Assembly: GCA_030704615.1 (NCBI GenBank)
Contig: CM060732.1
Coordinates: forward strand, 7,814,001 to 7,874,000
Reading direction: 5' to 3'
From: Takakia lepidozioides
Lineage: Eukaryota > Streptophyta > Takakiopsida > Takakiales > Takakiaceae
Length of the DNA stretch: 60,000 nucleotides
The position numbers were made by a program, and so were the translations under genes. Positions 1 through 11,787 of the stretch are shown in pieces. Numbering within the stretch: the stretch's first letter is position 1; each line of letters starts with the position of its first letter. Under the pieces are notes generated by a model, which did no database searches, was not told the DNA's origin, and worked only from the letters and a program-made list of their open reading frames with translations.

Positions 1-850
1 GGGCTTCCAGAACCATGTGCGGCAGCCTGAACCCACAAGCTCGAGTATATATAGCAGCGGCGGGTGCAGGTGGTGCAGGTCTCACACCTTGAAGCCCAAG
101 GTGCCAAGGTGAATTCCTAAGGGAGGTCCTAGGGCCCTCTAAAAATTAAATTTGGAGGACAAACCATAAGGCTATTAGTTAATAGAGAGAGTGAGCTGAA
201 TAAGCCCCCCAAGTATATGGATACTCCTAGCCTACAAATACCTCCAGATATTAGAAGTGAAAAACCTGTAGTTGCCCAATTCAGTCGTTGTATGTGTTGT
301 GTAGAGGAGGTACACCAAAATTTTGTCCAAAATAAAAGTGGGAGAAGGTGGCCTTGATGTAATCAGATAGTTGTTTTTTTCTTATAGCCCACAATATACA
401 TAAACAATTTTCAAAAAAATTGCTTTGTATTTTTAGTTGCGTTTTTTTTAAAATAAATAATATTTATTTATTTTAAATACAGAAGCCTCGAAAGCTTTAT
501 AGATTTACACAGCTATATCGCAATAGGGATGGAAAAAATAACCATCCATGAGGTCGTGAAGGCTTAATGTTGGGAGACTACTCCGAGACCCAGGTGACCG
601 ATGAAGGGGAAAGATTGCATTGAGAAGCAGAAGCTAAGCCTGCGAAGGTAGGAGGACGATGGTGCGCAAAAGCAAGCCGAGAATGAACAGTAGGAAGAAA
701 GCGAATGGGTAGAAGCCAAGAGAGGGTACTTGGTGAAAGGAGAGACCAGACATGGGACCTGCAGGAAGCTAAGTTTGTAAGACACTAGATAGCATTGAAC
801 AAAAGGCACTAAGTGGCACCAAACAGCTCCAAAATAAGCTAAACAGCAGA
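1..850. other. No gene recognised; AT-rich flank
   Basis: No convincing coding exon is visible. There is a TATA-like string (TATATATAG) near position 48 and an AT-rich stretch with T and A runs around 360-480. The stretch from about 560 to 850 may be the decayed upstream part of the methyltransferase copy that becomes recognisable at 851, because other copies carry further exons there, but I cannot align it. Confidence 0.4.
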
Positions 851-3800
851 GCTGAAACGAGGTATTTTCTGCTATACAAAACCGACCTGTTCTTTCGAGA
901 GATACCGCATGCTCGGAGGAGCCACGAGTTCACCGACCAGCCGAACGCGGACAAAGCGGCAATGCGCCTTGCGTACATGTAAATATGTTGTGCTCCTGTT
1001 TGATTCGTGGCCATTGTAGTCCCGAGAGTTCCTGGATGGAAAACGCCGAATGTGAGGCCAAACGGCCAGATTGGTGCGGACAATTGGTTGTCAAGAAATG
1101 GCTAAGTCCCTGGGGTGGCTGCCCCCGAGACTGGGAAAATGGCGTCGAATTTCCAATCTCGGTGGAAGCCACCCCAGGGACATAGCCCTTTCGAAGCCCC
1201 GATTCAACTACAAATTCGGCGCCATTTTCCCAGCTTGGGGCCAAATATGGCTAAGTCCAATGAGGGGCTGGTCCCTTTACGGGGAAAATGGCGCCGAATT
1301 TGCAGTTTCGGTGCCAGCCCCTTCTGGGACTTAGTTTTTTCTTGGCCCCAGAACTGGAAATTCGGCGCCATTTTTCCAAGTTGGGCCAAAAAATGGCTAA
1401 GTCCCAGACGAGGCTGGCCCCCATCTTGGAAATTCGGCACCATTTTTCAGGTTGCGGGCCAGACCCGTGTGGGACTTAGCCACTTTGGGACCCATCCTGG
1501 AAAATGGCGCCGAACTTCCAGTTCAGGGCCCCGGAAATGGCTAAGTCCCAGACGGGGCTGGCCCCCAACCTGGAGAAATGGCGCCGAATTTCCAGTAATG
1601 GTGCCAGCCACCCCCGGGACTTAGCCATTTCCGGGGCCCTGAACTGGAAATTCGGCGACATTTTTCCAGGATGGGTCCCAAAGTGGCTAAGTCCCACACG
1701 GGTCTGGCCCGCAACCTGGAAAAATGGCGCCGAATTTCCAGTTTCGGTGCCAGCCACCCCATGGACTTAGAAATTTTTGTCCCCCAGAACTGGAAATTCG
1801 GCGCCATTTTTCCAGGTTGCGGGCCAGACCCGTGTGGGACTTTGCGCCTTTGGGACCCATCCTGGAAAAATGGCGCCGAATTTCTAGATTCGTTGCCCGG
1901 CACCTTGGGGAGCCGGGAGCAGCGGGCACCCCCCCGCATGGAAATTCGGCGCCATTTTTACAGTTTGTTGCCGAAACATGAACCTCATTCCCGGGACTTG
2001 ATTCTCTGTGGGTCTTTTGAATGCAGGTACTGCAAGTTCTCCCTGTTGGAGAAAGGTCATCTGGCCTTCGAGCCGCCCTTCTTCCTCGCATGGCGGAACC
2101 CTGGCGCTAACTCCATGTACACAAATGGTATGGTGAAGGAGTGGCATCTGGAGCATTTGCGTGACTGCCCTTGGTATGTGGACCTTCCGCCCGGCTCGCT
2201 CGACTCGTCGGAGTTTCAATTGAAGCTGGATGCTGAGGCCCGCCGAAATCGGGCTCCGTTGCCTCCGCTGGGTCCAAAGGAGGCGAAAGCGCTTGCCAAG
2301 TCCAAGAAAGCGGCAGAGCTTGCTCAGGCAGGTATTCAAGAGAAGTTGAATGAGAAAAAAAAAAGGTTGGAGAAAAGGACACGGAAACAGGGGACTGCAG
2401 TAACCCCAAAAAAACAGAAAACTAGCAGGGCATGAGAGGAGGCGCAGGAGGGGCTCGAAGGGAGTGACTCGGATGACGACTTTGTGCAAGGCCCTGCCCC
2501 TTCTGCTGCTGCTACCAAGTCACCAGTAGTCCGGGTTCCCAAGTCAGTTCGGAGTGGGACTGGCTTTGCCAAGAAGTTGGCATTTGAGGACGAGCCTATA
2601 CAGCGATATTCGGCGGTGACGTTTCCCGACAAGCCAAAGTTAGAACCCCCAACACTCATCCAATGCGTCAACGAGAGCTTCCTTGACGCTCTGGCTGCCA
2701 GGGCGAAAAATGTGGCACACAGCAAGTCTCTGGATGAGCTCAAGGGGAAAGCGAAGAAGAGGGCTGCCGCTGCAGAGCCTAAAGACACCCCTAGTTTCGA
2801 AGCCATGATGGAATTCTTCACGGCTGTGAGCACGGATTGTAAGAGCACTCGGGGGGGGGGGGGGGTTTTGCAGTGGAGAGATCCTGCGATATGATTCTCC
2901 TTGATATTCCAGATGGGGAGCTGTTGGAGGGCCTGGATGGTGTGCCCACCTGGAACAAGCTCACTGAGGACTACTGGAGAGCCGGGTTTGGGCTGGTGGG
3001 GATGCTCCTGGATGACGGTGGATGTATGGTGGTCCTTGCCACAAGAGGGAAGACGACAGAGAATGTTGTGGCAAGGTGGACACCGAAAAGTGCCACCCCG
3101 GTCCTCCTCAAAAAATGGTTCTGCATCAACACGCAGGGGTTGCGAACAGAGGGCCAGAGTGTAAGTTATCAATCTATTGCCCTCACTTCATATCGTGGTG
3201 TATCTAAACTAGAGCTTGGAGTTGATCCCAGTTTTCTTGGATGTGCAGACATTGGTGTTTGAGGCATATTGTTTTGTGAAGAGAGGGTCTACTTTCAAAT
3301 TCCACAGCGACAGTCGTCTTGTTGATGTCGTTGTGGACCCTGTTACCTACGATGTCCTCTACAACTATGTGCCCTACTCCAGTATGCCGAAGGACACAAA
3401 GACAGGGAAACCGTGGCGGTACAGCCGGACCCGGAGCCCTGCTTTCATCCAAACCCTCATGGAGACGTGCTCCGATGTCCAAGGGCGGATTCTTGACCTC
3501 ACATGTGGCACGGGTAAGCCTTCACGTCCACAGTATGTCCCGTGGCCCGATTACAATTTCCTCCCGCATGCTACTAACCACCCGCTTTGTCCCTCAGGTA
3601 CTTCAATGTGGGCTGGGACATTGTCCGACAGGCATGTCTTCGCCTTCGAGCCAGATATTGCCCTCCACAACTCGGAACTTGCAGCGGCTGAACGTCTGCC
3701 CAAAGAGGAAGAGGCAGCCTTGGAGGATGAGGAAGAATCCGAGAAGGAGCAAGGGGAGGTACAAGTTGGGATCGAGACCGAGGAGCCCCCGGTTTACGAG

Positions 3801-4411
3801 TGAGTGGTCGCATTGTAAGTTGCTTCCTGATTTCGTGAGGCACCTCCCTTCGCTCTCTTATTTCATTGAAAGACCCTTTCTGCTTCTGCTGGTATTGACA
3901 TTCTTGAAGTGGATTTGTTCTTATTGCAAGATGCCAAGTAATGTAGGAGGGACGTCTACACCGCAATTCATGGGCAGGATTCACGTGCCTTTTTTTGCCA
4001 GGAGCAATTTCATGCCGAGTCCAGAAAGGAACTACATCCTTCCTACTTATGCTGTCCGGCTTGCTTCGGTGTCCATTAGGAGGTCTTCCGAACCTAGTCG
4101 TGTACAACAGATTTTAGACAAGGCAAGCCTCAGGAAAATGAAGATGAGGGAGGAGGCAGCAACTATTAGAGCCGTCAGGCTCGTAGATTTGTCTTGGATT
4201 CTGTTGAGGAAAGTGGGGAGAAGAGGCAGAAGATTCCCAGGAGGTGAGGTGGACAGTCCCCCAAGGAGAGGACGGTAATTTTGAAAGGCATAGTGGAACT
4301 GATGCATCTCAGAGCTCAGAGGATGGGGGGGATGAGGGGGATGAGGAGGAAGGTGGGGCAATTCCTCGGAGGGTACAGGACAGTAGTGCCCATTCCGGCT
4401 ATGACAATTAA
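851..4411 (+). pseudogene. ParB-amino-methyltransferase family, copy 1 (5' truncated)
   Basis: Only the 3' half of the gene is present. Exons inferred from GT-AG joins and from alignment with the other copies are 851-978 (ends in AAMRLAYM), 2027-3160, 3249-3512, 3598-3799 and a last exon running to TAA at 4409. The second exon has a lysine/alanine-rich linker, then motif IV-like MILLDIPDG; the third and fourth hold the SAM-binding motif ILDLTCGTG. The order IV then I, with the conserved RSPAFIQTLMETC block before motif I, is that of beta-class N6/N4 amino-methyltransferases. The ParB-like part seen in copies 3 and 4 is missing. A G-run near 2850-2863 shifts the frame between linker and motif IV, and a one-base loss near 4173 breaks the tail relative to copy 5. 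The first intron (979-2026) is filled by a satellite. Family assignment is firm among the copies; biochemical activity is unknown. Confidence 0.75.
1060..1990. repeat. Palindromic satellite inside intron of copy 1
   Basis: Imperfect tandem units in both orientations combine GGCTAAGTCCC, a GGGCTGGCCCC-like stretch and an AAATTCGGCGCCATTTTT core centred on GGCGCC. About a dozen cores are present. Both strands show many false open frames for this reason. The same family recurs at 51.24-51.32 kb and 56.1-56.8 kb. Confidence 0.85.
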
Positions 4412-4600
4412 GACACACTTGTATAGATGTGGCTTGCCACAAAATTTGCAATAAAATGTTGCATTTCATTGCTATGACAAGTCCAGTGGTGCCACATTCC
4501 AACTTCAAATGACCCTATTTCCGTGCCTCCTAATCCTATTTCCGTGGACACACAATGCTCATGCCGCTCATGAAAGAGCAGCCCCCGACTGGCATTATAA
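3790..4600 (+). repeat. 3' module of methyltransferase gene, shared with 55.27-56.10 kb
   Basis: From the splice donor GAGTGAGTGG through the last exon, the 3' UTR and a CTCATGCCGCTCATGAAA end, this segment matches 56,095-55,270 in inverted orientation. The two copies stay alignable through AGCAGCCCCC and then diverge, so this is probably the end of the mobile unit. The last exon encodes a PQFMGR...ILPTY...RKMKMREEA stretch and an acidic Ser/Glu/Asp tail ending SAHSGYDN. Confidence 0.75.
4450..4455 (+). terminator. Candidate poly(A) signal AATAAA
   Basis: AATAAA lies about 40 bases after the TAA stop of copy 1. The same hexamer is kept at 55,422-55,427 on the minus strand after the stop of copy 5, which supports a 3' end here. 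Confidence 0.45.
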
Positions 4601-4649
4601 CACCTGACCACCCTAGACCGCAGCACTGGCCTCTGATTCTGGCCAAAAG

Positions 4650-7600
4650 ACACTTACTCTTTAATACGCCCCTCACCACCTCAACTACACAGTTTTTTGC
4701 ATCCTATCAAAAAAGTCCACATTTCCTCATCCCCTTACCACCACCCCCCTTTCATCTCATTTCCCTGGCTCACAGGACCAACTCGAGGTGCTTGATAGCC
4801 CCTGCTCTTGAATCTCCATTACCACCACACTACCCCAAAACTCTGCCCCATTACACCTCGTCACCCTCCAAATCCGCCCAGCCGCCATCCCTACACAAAC
4901 AAATAACGGCCATCATTAAAACGATACCCAGCAACTGCCAACGCCCACCCGGACACCACCCCGCCCCCGCCACCACCAGACGACCACAAACACTTCATAT
5001 CGCAGTTCACATACCTCACGCGCGCACGTCTCTCCAGTGTTGCCCTCGCCTTTGTTGTAGTCACTCACTCACCCACTGCTCCCACCCACCACGCACTAGC
5101 CCACTCCAACCCCCCCCCCCCCCCCCCCCCCAACACCCTTTGCATTCCCCATCAATATCCGTATGTCTAGTTCCAAAGCTGGAGGAATTCAAAAGCAAAC
5201 AGGTAGCATTCAAAAGCAACCCCGGTCCAAAACCAGTATAACCAACCGCAGTCGAAAGTCGAACGACCATCCACCCTCCATCAATCTGAAGGCGACGAGG
5301 ATATGGAGCAGCTCCCTGAAGGTGCGACTGACGTCAGCGACATGCACTCATCCGACGCACTCTTCTTTGCGGCAGAGCAAGCTTACTAGACCCGCTCCAC
5401 GCAGAGCCCGGCAAAGCCAGCTAACCAAAATGCAAACGGCAATGCGACTGCTACACCCCTACCAACGGCCAGCACCCCCAAGCACCGACGGACTCCCCCG
5501 AGCCCCGCCTACAACGCTCACATCGCTGGTGGACCTACTGACTCTCAATCTAAGGACAAAGCGCCCTCCCAATGCACTCAACAGTGAAGCATACAGAAGC
5601 CACTCAGACCCCAAGAAATCCAAGGGCCAACACGCACAAGACCAACTCCAAGGCATGGACACATCAAGCCCACCCACCCACCCCCAATTCAGGGTGGGAT
5701 ATCAAGCACTCGAATACCAGGCAATGGAATCGCAACTCCCCACCATTGTCGAAGAACGGTCAGGCTTTGAACTCCAGAGTCTAGGCCTTAGCCTGCCCGA
5801 AAACAAAGAGCTACAACATTGCCCGCAGGCTTATCCACACGTCCCGCAACTATTCTTCCCAGCAGTGAGGCTAGATGGACGTGAGGGCCAATTCTACCCC
5901 CTTACATAGCTCCTAAAAGGTACTGCCATCGACCCTTGTCTGGCCTTCCGGAGGCCCCACCTCACATCCTAATCCGTTTTGATTCGGACACAGAAATGCC
6001 CAAGGAGCAAGCTCTCGTGCGTGCCCGTAAAAGATTCGAGGTCATGAATATCCTGCTAGGGACCAAGCTGTACTCCCCAATCATAGCATTCTCCAAGCAT
6101 GGCAGTTCAACATGGAACGACGTCATCAAAGTGGAGCTGCTCAACCCCGCCACTGATGGGACTCGCCTTGCTGCAAGGTAATCGAGCATTCGTCCTCAAT
6201 ATGGCCTCCGGGATGCCTCTGCAAGGGCAAATCGAAAAGGCTCATGAACTGTCAGCAACACCAGACTACCTATCACTACACCTGGCGAGCGAGGTCCTTC
6301 TAGGTACGGTGGCCAACAAACTTACCATGCATCTAGCCACTGAAACATACTCACATGGAGATGAGTTCGAAATCTTATATGTTGCCAAGACTGGACCCCA
6401 CACCAAATTCTGCTTCATATATGTAGCCTCCTTGGACACCAAGACACGCATGATGGCTTACGGTATGCACATCAACCACATGCTCATCAAACCTCAACTC
6501 CGAGTTAAACGGACCAGTATGACGGGCATTGCTGCAACCGCCCAGGAAATGTCAGCTGAAAGAGATGCCCTCACATTGGTGGTTAAGAACCTCAACCACT
6601 CCACTCACAAGCAACCACGGAAGAAGCTGTCTGCCACATGATGGGCAAAGACAACGTCGAGCAAATCCTTTTCAACAAAGTCACCAAAATGGAGAAAACT
6701 CGACACAACGGTATGATCCTTATCATCTGCAAGAATCCCAGTATCTACACCCAATGGTGCAACCGCCCACACGTTCTCATAATTGACAAGTACATCCGTT
6801 TTGAGCCACACACATGGAGCTTGAACGGATCCGAGCCACCTACTGCCAAAATTCTGGAGCGTCTAAGGGTGGCCAATATCAACTAAGCACTGGCGGACAC
6901 TATCAACTCTATCAATATCAAGCCTGACACAAAACTCTGAAATGGCCACGAATCCATGATGACAGAGATTGACAGAAAACTCGCCGCCCACGCCATTTCA
7001 ATCAAAACCAACATCAAGGAAGACCTTGCTACCATGGAATCCAGAGTTGCCATCACAATGACAGCCCAACAGAAAACACACCGAGCTTACCTGGTAACAC
7101 TTCAAGACTCCATCACCAAGAACATGGTGCCAATTTGGCCAGTTTCTATGACCACGCAAACAAGTATCTGGAGCAGCTACCTCTACCACCGGTTTTCTCC
7201 AGTCCGCAAGGAGGGAACAACATCCCTAGCCACATTACAACTACCAAAGCTCCTAGGGCAGCGAGCATCATTGAGCTACCACCAATCCCCCCCCACCCCG
7301 CCATGACTCGATGGGCGCACTCAAAGGCATGGCCCCGGCCCTACTGCTTATGGCGCCACCGCAACACCAGCCACAACCCAACTACTCGCCCAGCACCCTA
7401 CATACCACGAATGTCTAAACCGGAAGAAGATGCACGCAACACCTCGAGTTCTTGCAACCAGCCCCCCCCCCACGGGTCAGGCTCTATCATTCGGCATATG
7501 ATCCTTCTACTTTGTTTGTGGATTCTATCCCAAACCAATTTTGTACTCTCCCTACCTCTTCAACAATACAATGAATCCACTACGATTATCAGCTCACTCT

Positions 7601-8030
7601 TCATGCTCCACTTCATCACCTCCACACTACCTTACCACACTACGTTACGAAACACCACCATCAATCGTTATGCTCATTACAAAAGTCAAGCTCGTCTTGA
7701 AACACGATTGCGGACCCCCTGCCATAACACTTGCAAGCCTCATGTGCCTTACCCCCTCCATACTAGTAACGCTCCACATCATCGTCCATTTGTACCCCGC
7801 TTGCCCCACCCAACCATTGCCACCCACATCAACACACCCCAACCTGGACACGTCCCCCTCTCAAATCAAATCAAATCTTCCCCCCATCATCCCCCTGTCA
7901 TCCATAATCGACACCCCATCCACACGTCCGTGCATACATCCATCCAACCCCCCATCCATAGCCACCTTATCGGGCCCTACAACCGAGGCTCCTCCCAAAC
8001 GCCCCAACACCCTCCAAGGACCATGTGGTC
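4650..8030 (+). mobile_element. LINE-like retrotransposon, copy A
   Basis: This C/A-rich, G-poor segment aligns with 11.3-13.5 kb: a shared TTAATACGCCCCTC stretch at about 4660 and 11,320, then the same ORF1-like protein. It lacks the ORF2 start seen in copy B. Its right side is joined to methyltransferase copy 2 at about 8030. A run of about 22 C lies near 5110-5131. The non-LTR assignment rests mainly on the 2A-like motif downstream in copy B and is an inference. Confidence 0.6.
5163..6886 (+). pseudogene. ORF1-like protein of LINE copy A
   Basis: Product not recognised by family. It aligns along most of its length with 11,788-13,175: shared blocks include EERSGFELRSLGL-like, PPHILIRFDS, MPKEQAL, MYSPITAYSKHGS-like, HLASEVLLGT, and SIYTQ...EPHT...LNGSEPP. 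The N-terminal 150 residues are polar and Pro/Ser/Thr rich and include a SHSDPKKS block; the rest looks globular. The frame is broken by TAG at 5907-5909 where copy B has CAA (Gln), by shifts near 6170 and 6640, and by TAA at 6884-6886 where copy B has CAG. A further homologous piece, MMTEIDRKLAAHAISIKTN, follows at 6956. A nucleic-acid-binding role as in LINE ORF1 proteins is inferred from position only. Confidence 0.55.
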
Positions 8031-8034
8031 TTTT

Positions 8035-9320
8035 CCACTCAAAGTTTCCGACCCTGCAGTGGATCTCTGGCTCAACCGAATGACTTGGTGGTTCCAGGTA
8101 ATTCAAGGTACTTCCCCCATTTGCTTTGCTGGCATGAATTCCATGAACGGCTATGTGACAATGCATGTTGGAAACGCAGGTAATGACGAATGCGAAGGAG
8201 CAAGTCATCCTCCATACAAATTTGTTCAAATTGTACGTCAAATGGGATGAAACACAGACATTGGAAGAGTAAGTGAAACGTTTCAGATGTGCGTACAAGG
8301 ACAACCTCTTCGCTAGGGAGCTGCAGACAACGAGAAGGAGCGTGGAGTATACACATCAGGAGGGGGCGAGAAAAGCAGCAATGCGAATTGTGTACAGGTA
8401 AAGCCTAGCTCCCGTTGTATGCAAAACCAGGGATATGAGGTTTGCTTGGGAAATGCGGCACCGCATTCGCACTTTATGTTTCCGGTTGCACTCTGCGAAT
8501 ACATTCTTCAAAAACTTTACTCACGCATGTGGACTGTGTTGAGGTATATGAAATACGTGCTACTTAAGACAGGGGCCCTGGCACAAGAGCCCCCGTTTTT
8601 CATGGCTTGGACCGTGCAGGGCGCAAGCTGTGTCTACACACCAGAGATGCAGAAACAATGGCATGCCTCGCATATTGCTGGATGCCCCTGGTACCTAGAC
8701 ATGTCTGACGGACTTATTGACAAATCGGAGGACCTGCACGCGAAAGCGAAGGAGAAGAGAAGGGAAAGACGTGTCCCTGGTGGGCCTGAAAAAACAAAGG
8801 ACACTACTGCTTTGGAAGAATCCAGAAAGGCAGCTGAGATGGCACAGAAGACGGTGGATGCAACTGTGCAGGCTCAACAAAAGGGGTCGAAGAAGAGGAC
8901 TTGCCAGCAAGGAGCACAGTTGTGACACCCAAGAAGACGAAGAAGCAGAAACAGAAAGAGTAGGAAGAGGGTGAAGAAGAGGGCTCCGATGGAGACTTTG
9001 CAACCAGCCCACCCCCCGAAACGCAGCCTAAATCCCCTGCGGCCACCGTTGTCACGAAAGGAACGAGAACAAGCTCAGCAAAGAAGGCACTCTTCAACCC
9101 CCCCGGGGCGACACCCTTTCGAGCCAGTGTAAATGAAGATGCCGAAAGTGGAGCCAGAAACAGTAGTGCAGTGTGTGAATGAGGTTTCTTGGTGGCTTTG
9201 GATGGGCGGGCAGCCAAGTTGGCATACATCAGGTCCATGGAGGGGCTGAAGGGCAGAGCACTGAAGAAGGCAGCTGCCGAAGAGCTTTCCAACACCCCTG
9301 GGTTTCAAAAGACTCTGACC
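8035..9320 (+). pseudogene. ParB-amino-methyltransferase family, copy 2 (internal fragment)
   Basis: Three exons align with copies 1 and 3. The first, about 8035-8095, reads VSDPAVDLWLNRMTWWFQ before a GT donor (copy 3: ISDLVFDNWLHKATFWSQ). The second, about 8182-8398, reads CAYKDNLFARELQ and AAMRIVYR. The third, about 8548-9320, reads YMKYVLLKTGALAQEPPFF and HIAGCPWYLDMSDG, followed by a lysine-rich linker. Stops and shifts are frequent: TAA at 8264 where a Tyr or other residue is expected, TGA near 8923, and TGA near 9180 within a block matching copy 1's IQCVNESFLDALAARA. Sequence is lost after about 9320, so motif IV and motif I are absent. The intron at 8399-8547 contains one short perfect palindrome. 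A dead fragment. Confidence 0.7.
8452..8467. repeat. Short perfect inverted repeat in intron of copy 2
   Basis: AATGCGGCACCGCATT has 7-base arms around CA. It sits in the same intron position (after the AAMRIVYR exon) as the palindrome arrays of copies 1 and 3, and its AATG..CG/CG..CATT form resembles the copy 3 units. Confidence 0.7.
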
Positions 9321-10150
9321 TGAATGTCGCATCCAAAAGGCCTGCTACGCCCTTGACATGGACTTTATATCAATGCTATCTCTTTATAAAGGCTCCTTGA
9401 ACTGCTCTCATTCTCATATCTTACATATCAGCTCCTTGAGCTGCAACAACTTTTAAAGATGCAGACTACACTGGCTCAGTTTGGACTGCAATTTGCAGTT
9501 TTCGACTGACTGCTTGTCATGTTATTCTTCACCCTATACACATAATTATACATTCATAACAAATGGACTTAGAATGGGTTAGTCACTTATCATATGTACA
9601 TGTGAGTACAATTATTTTGAAATTTGGATGAAATCTCATGAAGCTATGGACTTTTATAGGGAATTCCAATGGATTGTCACAGTCCATCTAATGTCCCAAA
9701 TGTCATCTAAAAAATCTATTCGTATATGGACTTAACAACTAAATACACAATGTTTGAATAGACACAAATATAAATTTGTGAACAATTCCATCCATCCATC
9801 CATCAAGACACTATAGACTTTTTTGTACAAAAAAACCCCCAAAATGACAATTTGTCCATAGCACTTTGAAAAACTCATATTTGAGTGAAGATCTTTGCTA
9901 AGAATATATATATTATTATTGTCTATAGGAGCTTATTGTTATATGGACAAATTTCATAAACTACAAGATAATAATAAATAGCTATTATTTTTAAATAAAA
10001 AATATTAAAAAAGAACAATTATAACAAAAATATCTCAAATATTTGGGATGAGACCATTTACTAAATATGATTAGTGTACCATTACCTATGAAGATAAAAA
10101 TATATTTGAACAAATATCCTTAAATAAAAATTTAATTAATTTTTTCTCAT
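9320..10150. other. AT-rich region without genes
   Basis: About 830 bases with no credible exon. It is very AT rich from 9540 to 10,140, with a short TCCATCCATCCATC run near 9787. One copy of the CAGCTCCTTGAGCTG hairpin motif lies at about 9427, so this may be an older copy of the LINE 5' region. Confidence 0.5.
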
Positions 10151-10199
10151 GGACTTTCAGTGGAGGGCACATCTGCCGCTTTTGAGCCAGTGTAGTCTG

Positions 10200-10620
10200 C
10201 ACTTACCCCTCTATCACCAGCTCCCTGAGCTGTATGTTGTCTTGCTCAAACATTACCAGCCCCCTGGGCTGTTCTCTACTTCACAAAACAATTACCAAGC
10301 TCCTACTAACCCATATAGGGCCACAACAAAACTATCACCTCTGGTCCACATGCCGTTTATAGGGGACCTGCTACACTGCCAATATGAAATTTACATCACA
10401 AATATTTCTCTTTTTCAGCTCCCTGAGCTGTTCTCATCTTCATACTGCGCATACCAGCTCCTGAGCTGCAACCACTCTTTCTCATCTACATCCAGCACCA
10501 TGAGCTGCCCGCTGTCCCAAGCAAAAATTCCCAGCCCACTGGGCTGCTCTCTACTCTACAAAACACACAGCCAGCTCCTGCTGGCACATACTGAACCCCC
10601 ACGAAATTTTCCGCCCCTCA
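10200..10620. repeat. Repeated CAGCTCCCTGAGCTG hairpin motif
   Basis: Variants of CAGCTCCCTGAGCTG (arms AGCTC/GAGCT) recur at about 10,218, 10,258, 10,419, 10,451, 10,488 and 10,531, with two more at 9390 and 9427. The spacing is irregular. The surrounding text (TTCTCATCTTCATA, GCTGCAACCACTC) is also partly repeated. They lie in the presumed 5' untranslated part of LINE copy B. Confidence 0.6.
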
Positions 10621-11787
10621 GCGGGCTTTTAAAAATACCCCCACACTACATGACCCCCGGACCACTTCCACTTTTCTGCCCCACCACGAACCCGGGAGTG
10701 TTTAACACCAGTCAACATCTCAACACCCCACTAAAACACCACACATGGATATACACATATCCATGCAAGACCTACCCCCACTCATCCAACTGTGCCTTAA
10801 TATCCAATGCTCACAACTTCGTCACCAGTTGCCACTTCATGCATACATACAAGCCACTCCATTCCCCTGACATATCATTTGGGTCCAACCATACAGATCC
10901 CTCATCCTTTCACCATGCCCCCCTAACTCAAATAAATCTCCGATGTTATAAGCCCCAGCAGCCTGCACCCCCCCCAACATCAACCCCCGCCTCTGCACCA
11001 TCCATCCCTATCCCACCCACCAACACCCATTATCAAACCCACAACCCACTTCCAAAGCTCCCCCATAATGAGGCCACTCCCAAAACAACCGCACCTCGGA
11101 TACCCACAACTTGTACTCATCTTAATCCACTCCCTTTGATCAAGATTAGCCAAAACGTCCCCCACTTATATTATGATCCCTGCACACTTCCCCACACTTC
11201 ACAACCCCTAATTATCATATACAAACAACTCTACTGCCACACATTGACACACACTAACACAGCCAACCCATATATGCCCACACCCTGTCCCCCCTCAATA
11301 ACGAACAGACAATCCTCTCTTAATACGCCCCTCATGAAATTAAACAAGCAGTTTAATGCACCCCCTATATCCAGTGTATCCCAACCCTCCACTCCTTTAC
11401 AAACCCCTCTCTTTCTCATATCCCAAGTACACTCTGCCATCACCTGGCAGAGTTTTGCCTCAATCCCTGCACTACAGTATTATCACAACACCATGCTGCA
11501 ACTTCTCATTACACCCAGCAACCTCCAAATCTTACCCCGCCGTCATTCTGGCACACACACATAACGGTCATCATAAACGCACCACAAAGCCACAACCGCC
11601 ATCCATATTGGCATCACCCAGCTCCCGCCATATCCAACAACACAACGACCCTGCCCATCACAGTAAGGATCTCTGCTGCACTCCAGTGACATGCACTCCT
11701 CCGACGAGCTCTTCTTCGCTGCAGAACAAGAGTACTAGACTCGCTCCACGCAAAGTCCTCCCAAAGTAAACACTCGATGCACGCCCC

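Noticed and set aside
10149-11564. A 471-codon protein gene.
   Set aside because: Composition is that of a G-poor, C-rich leader with repeated hairpins; stops are rare because G is rare. No homologous frame in LINE copy A.
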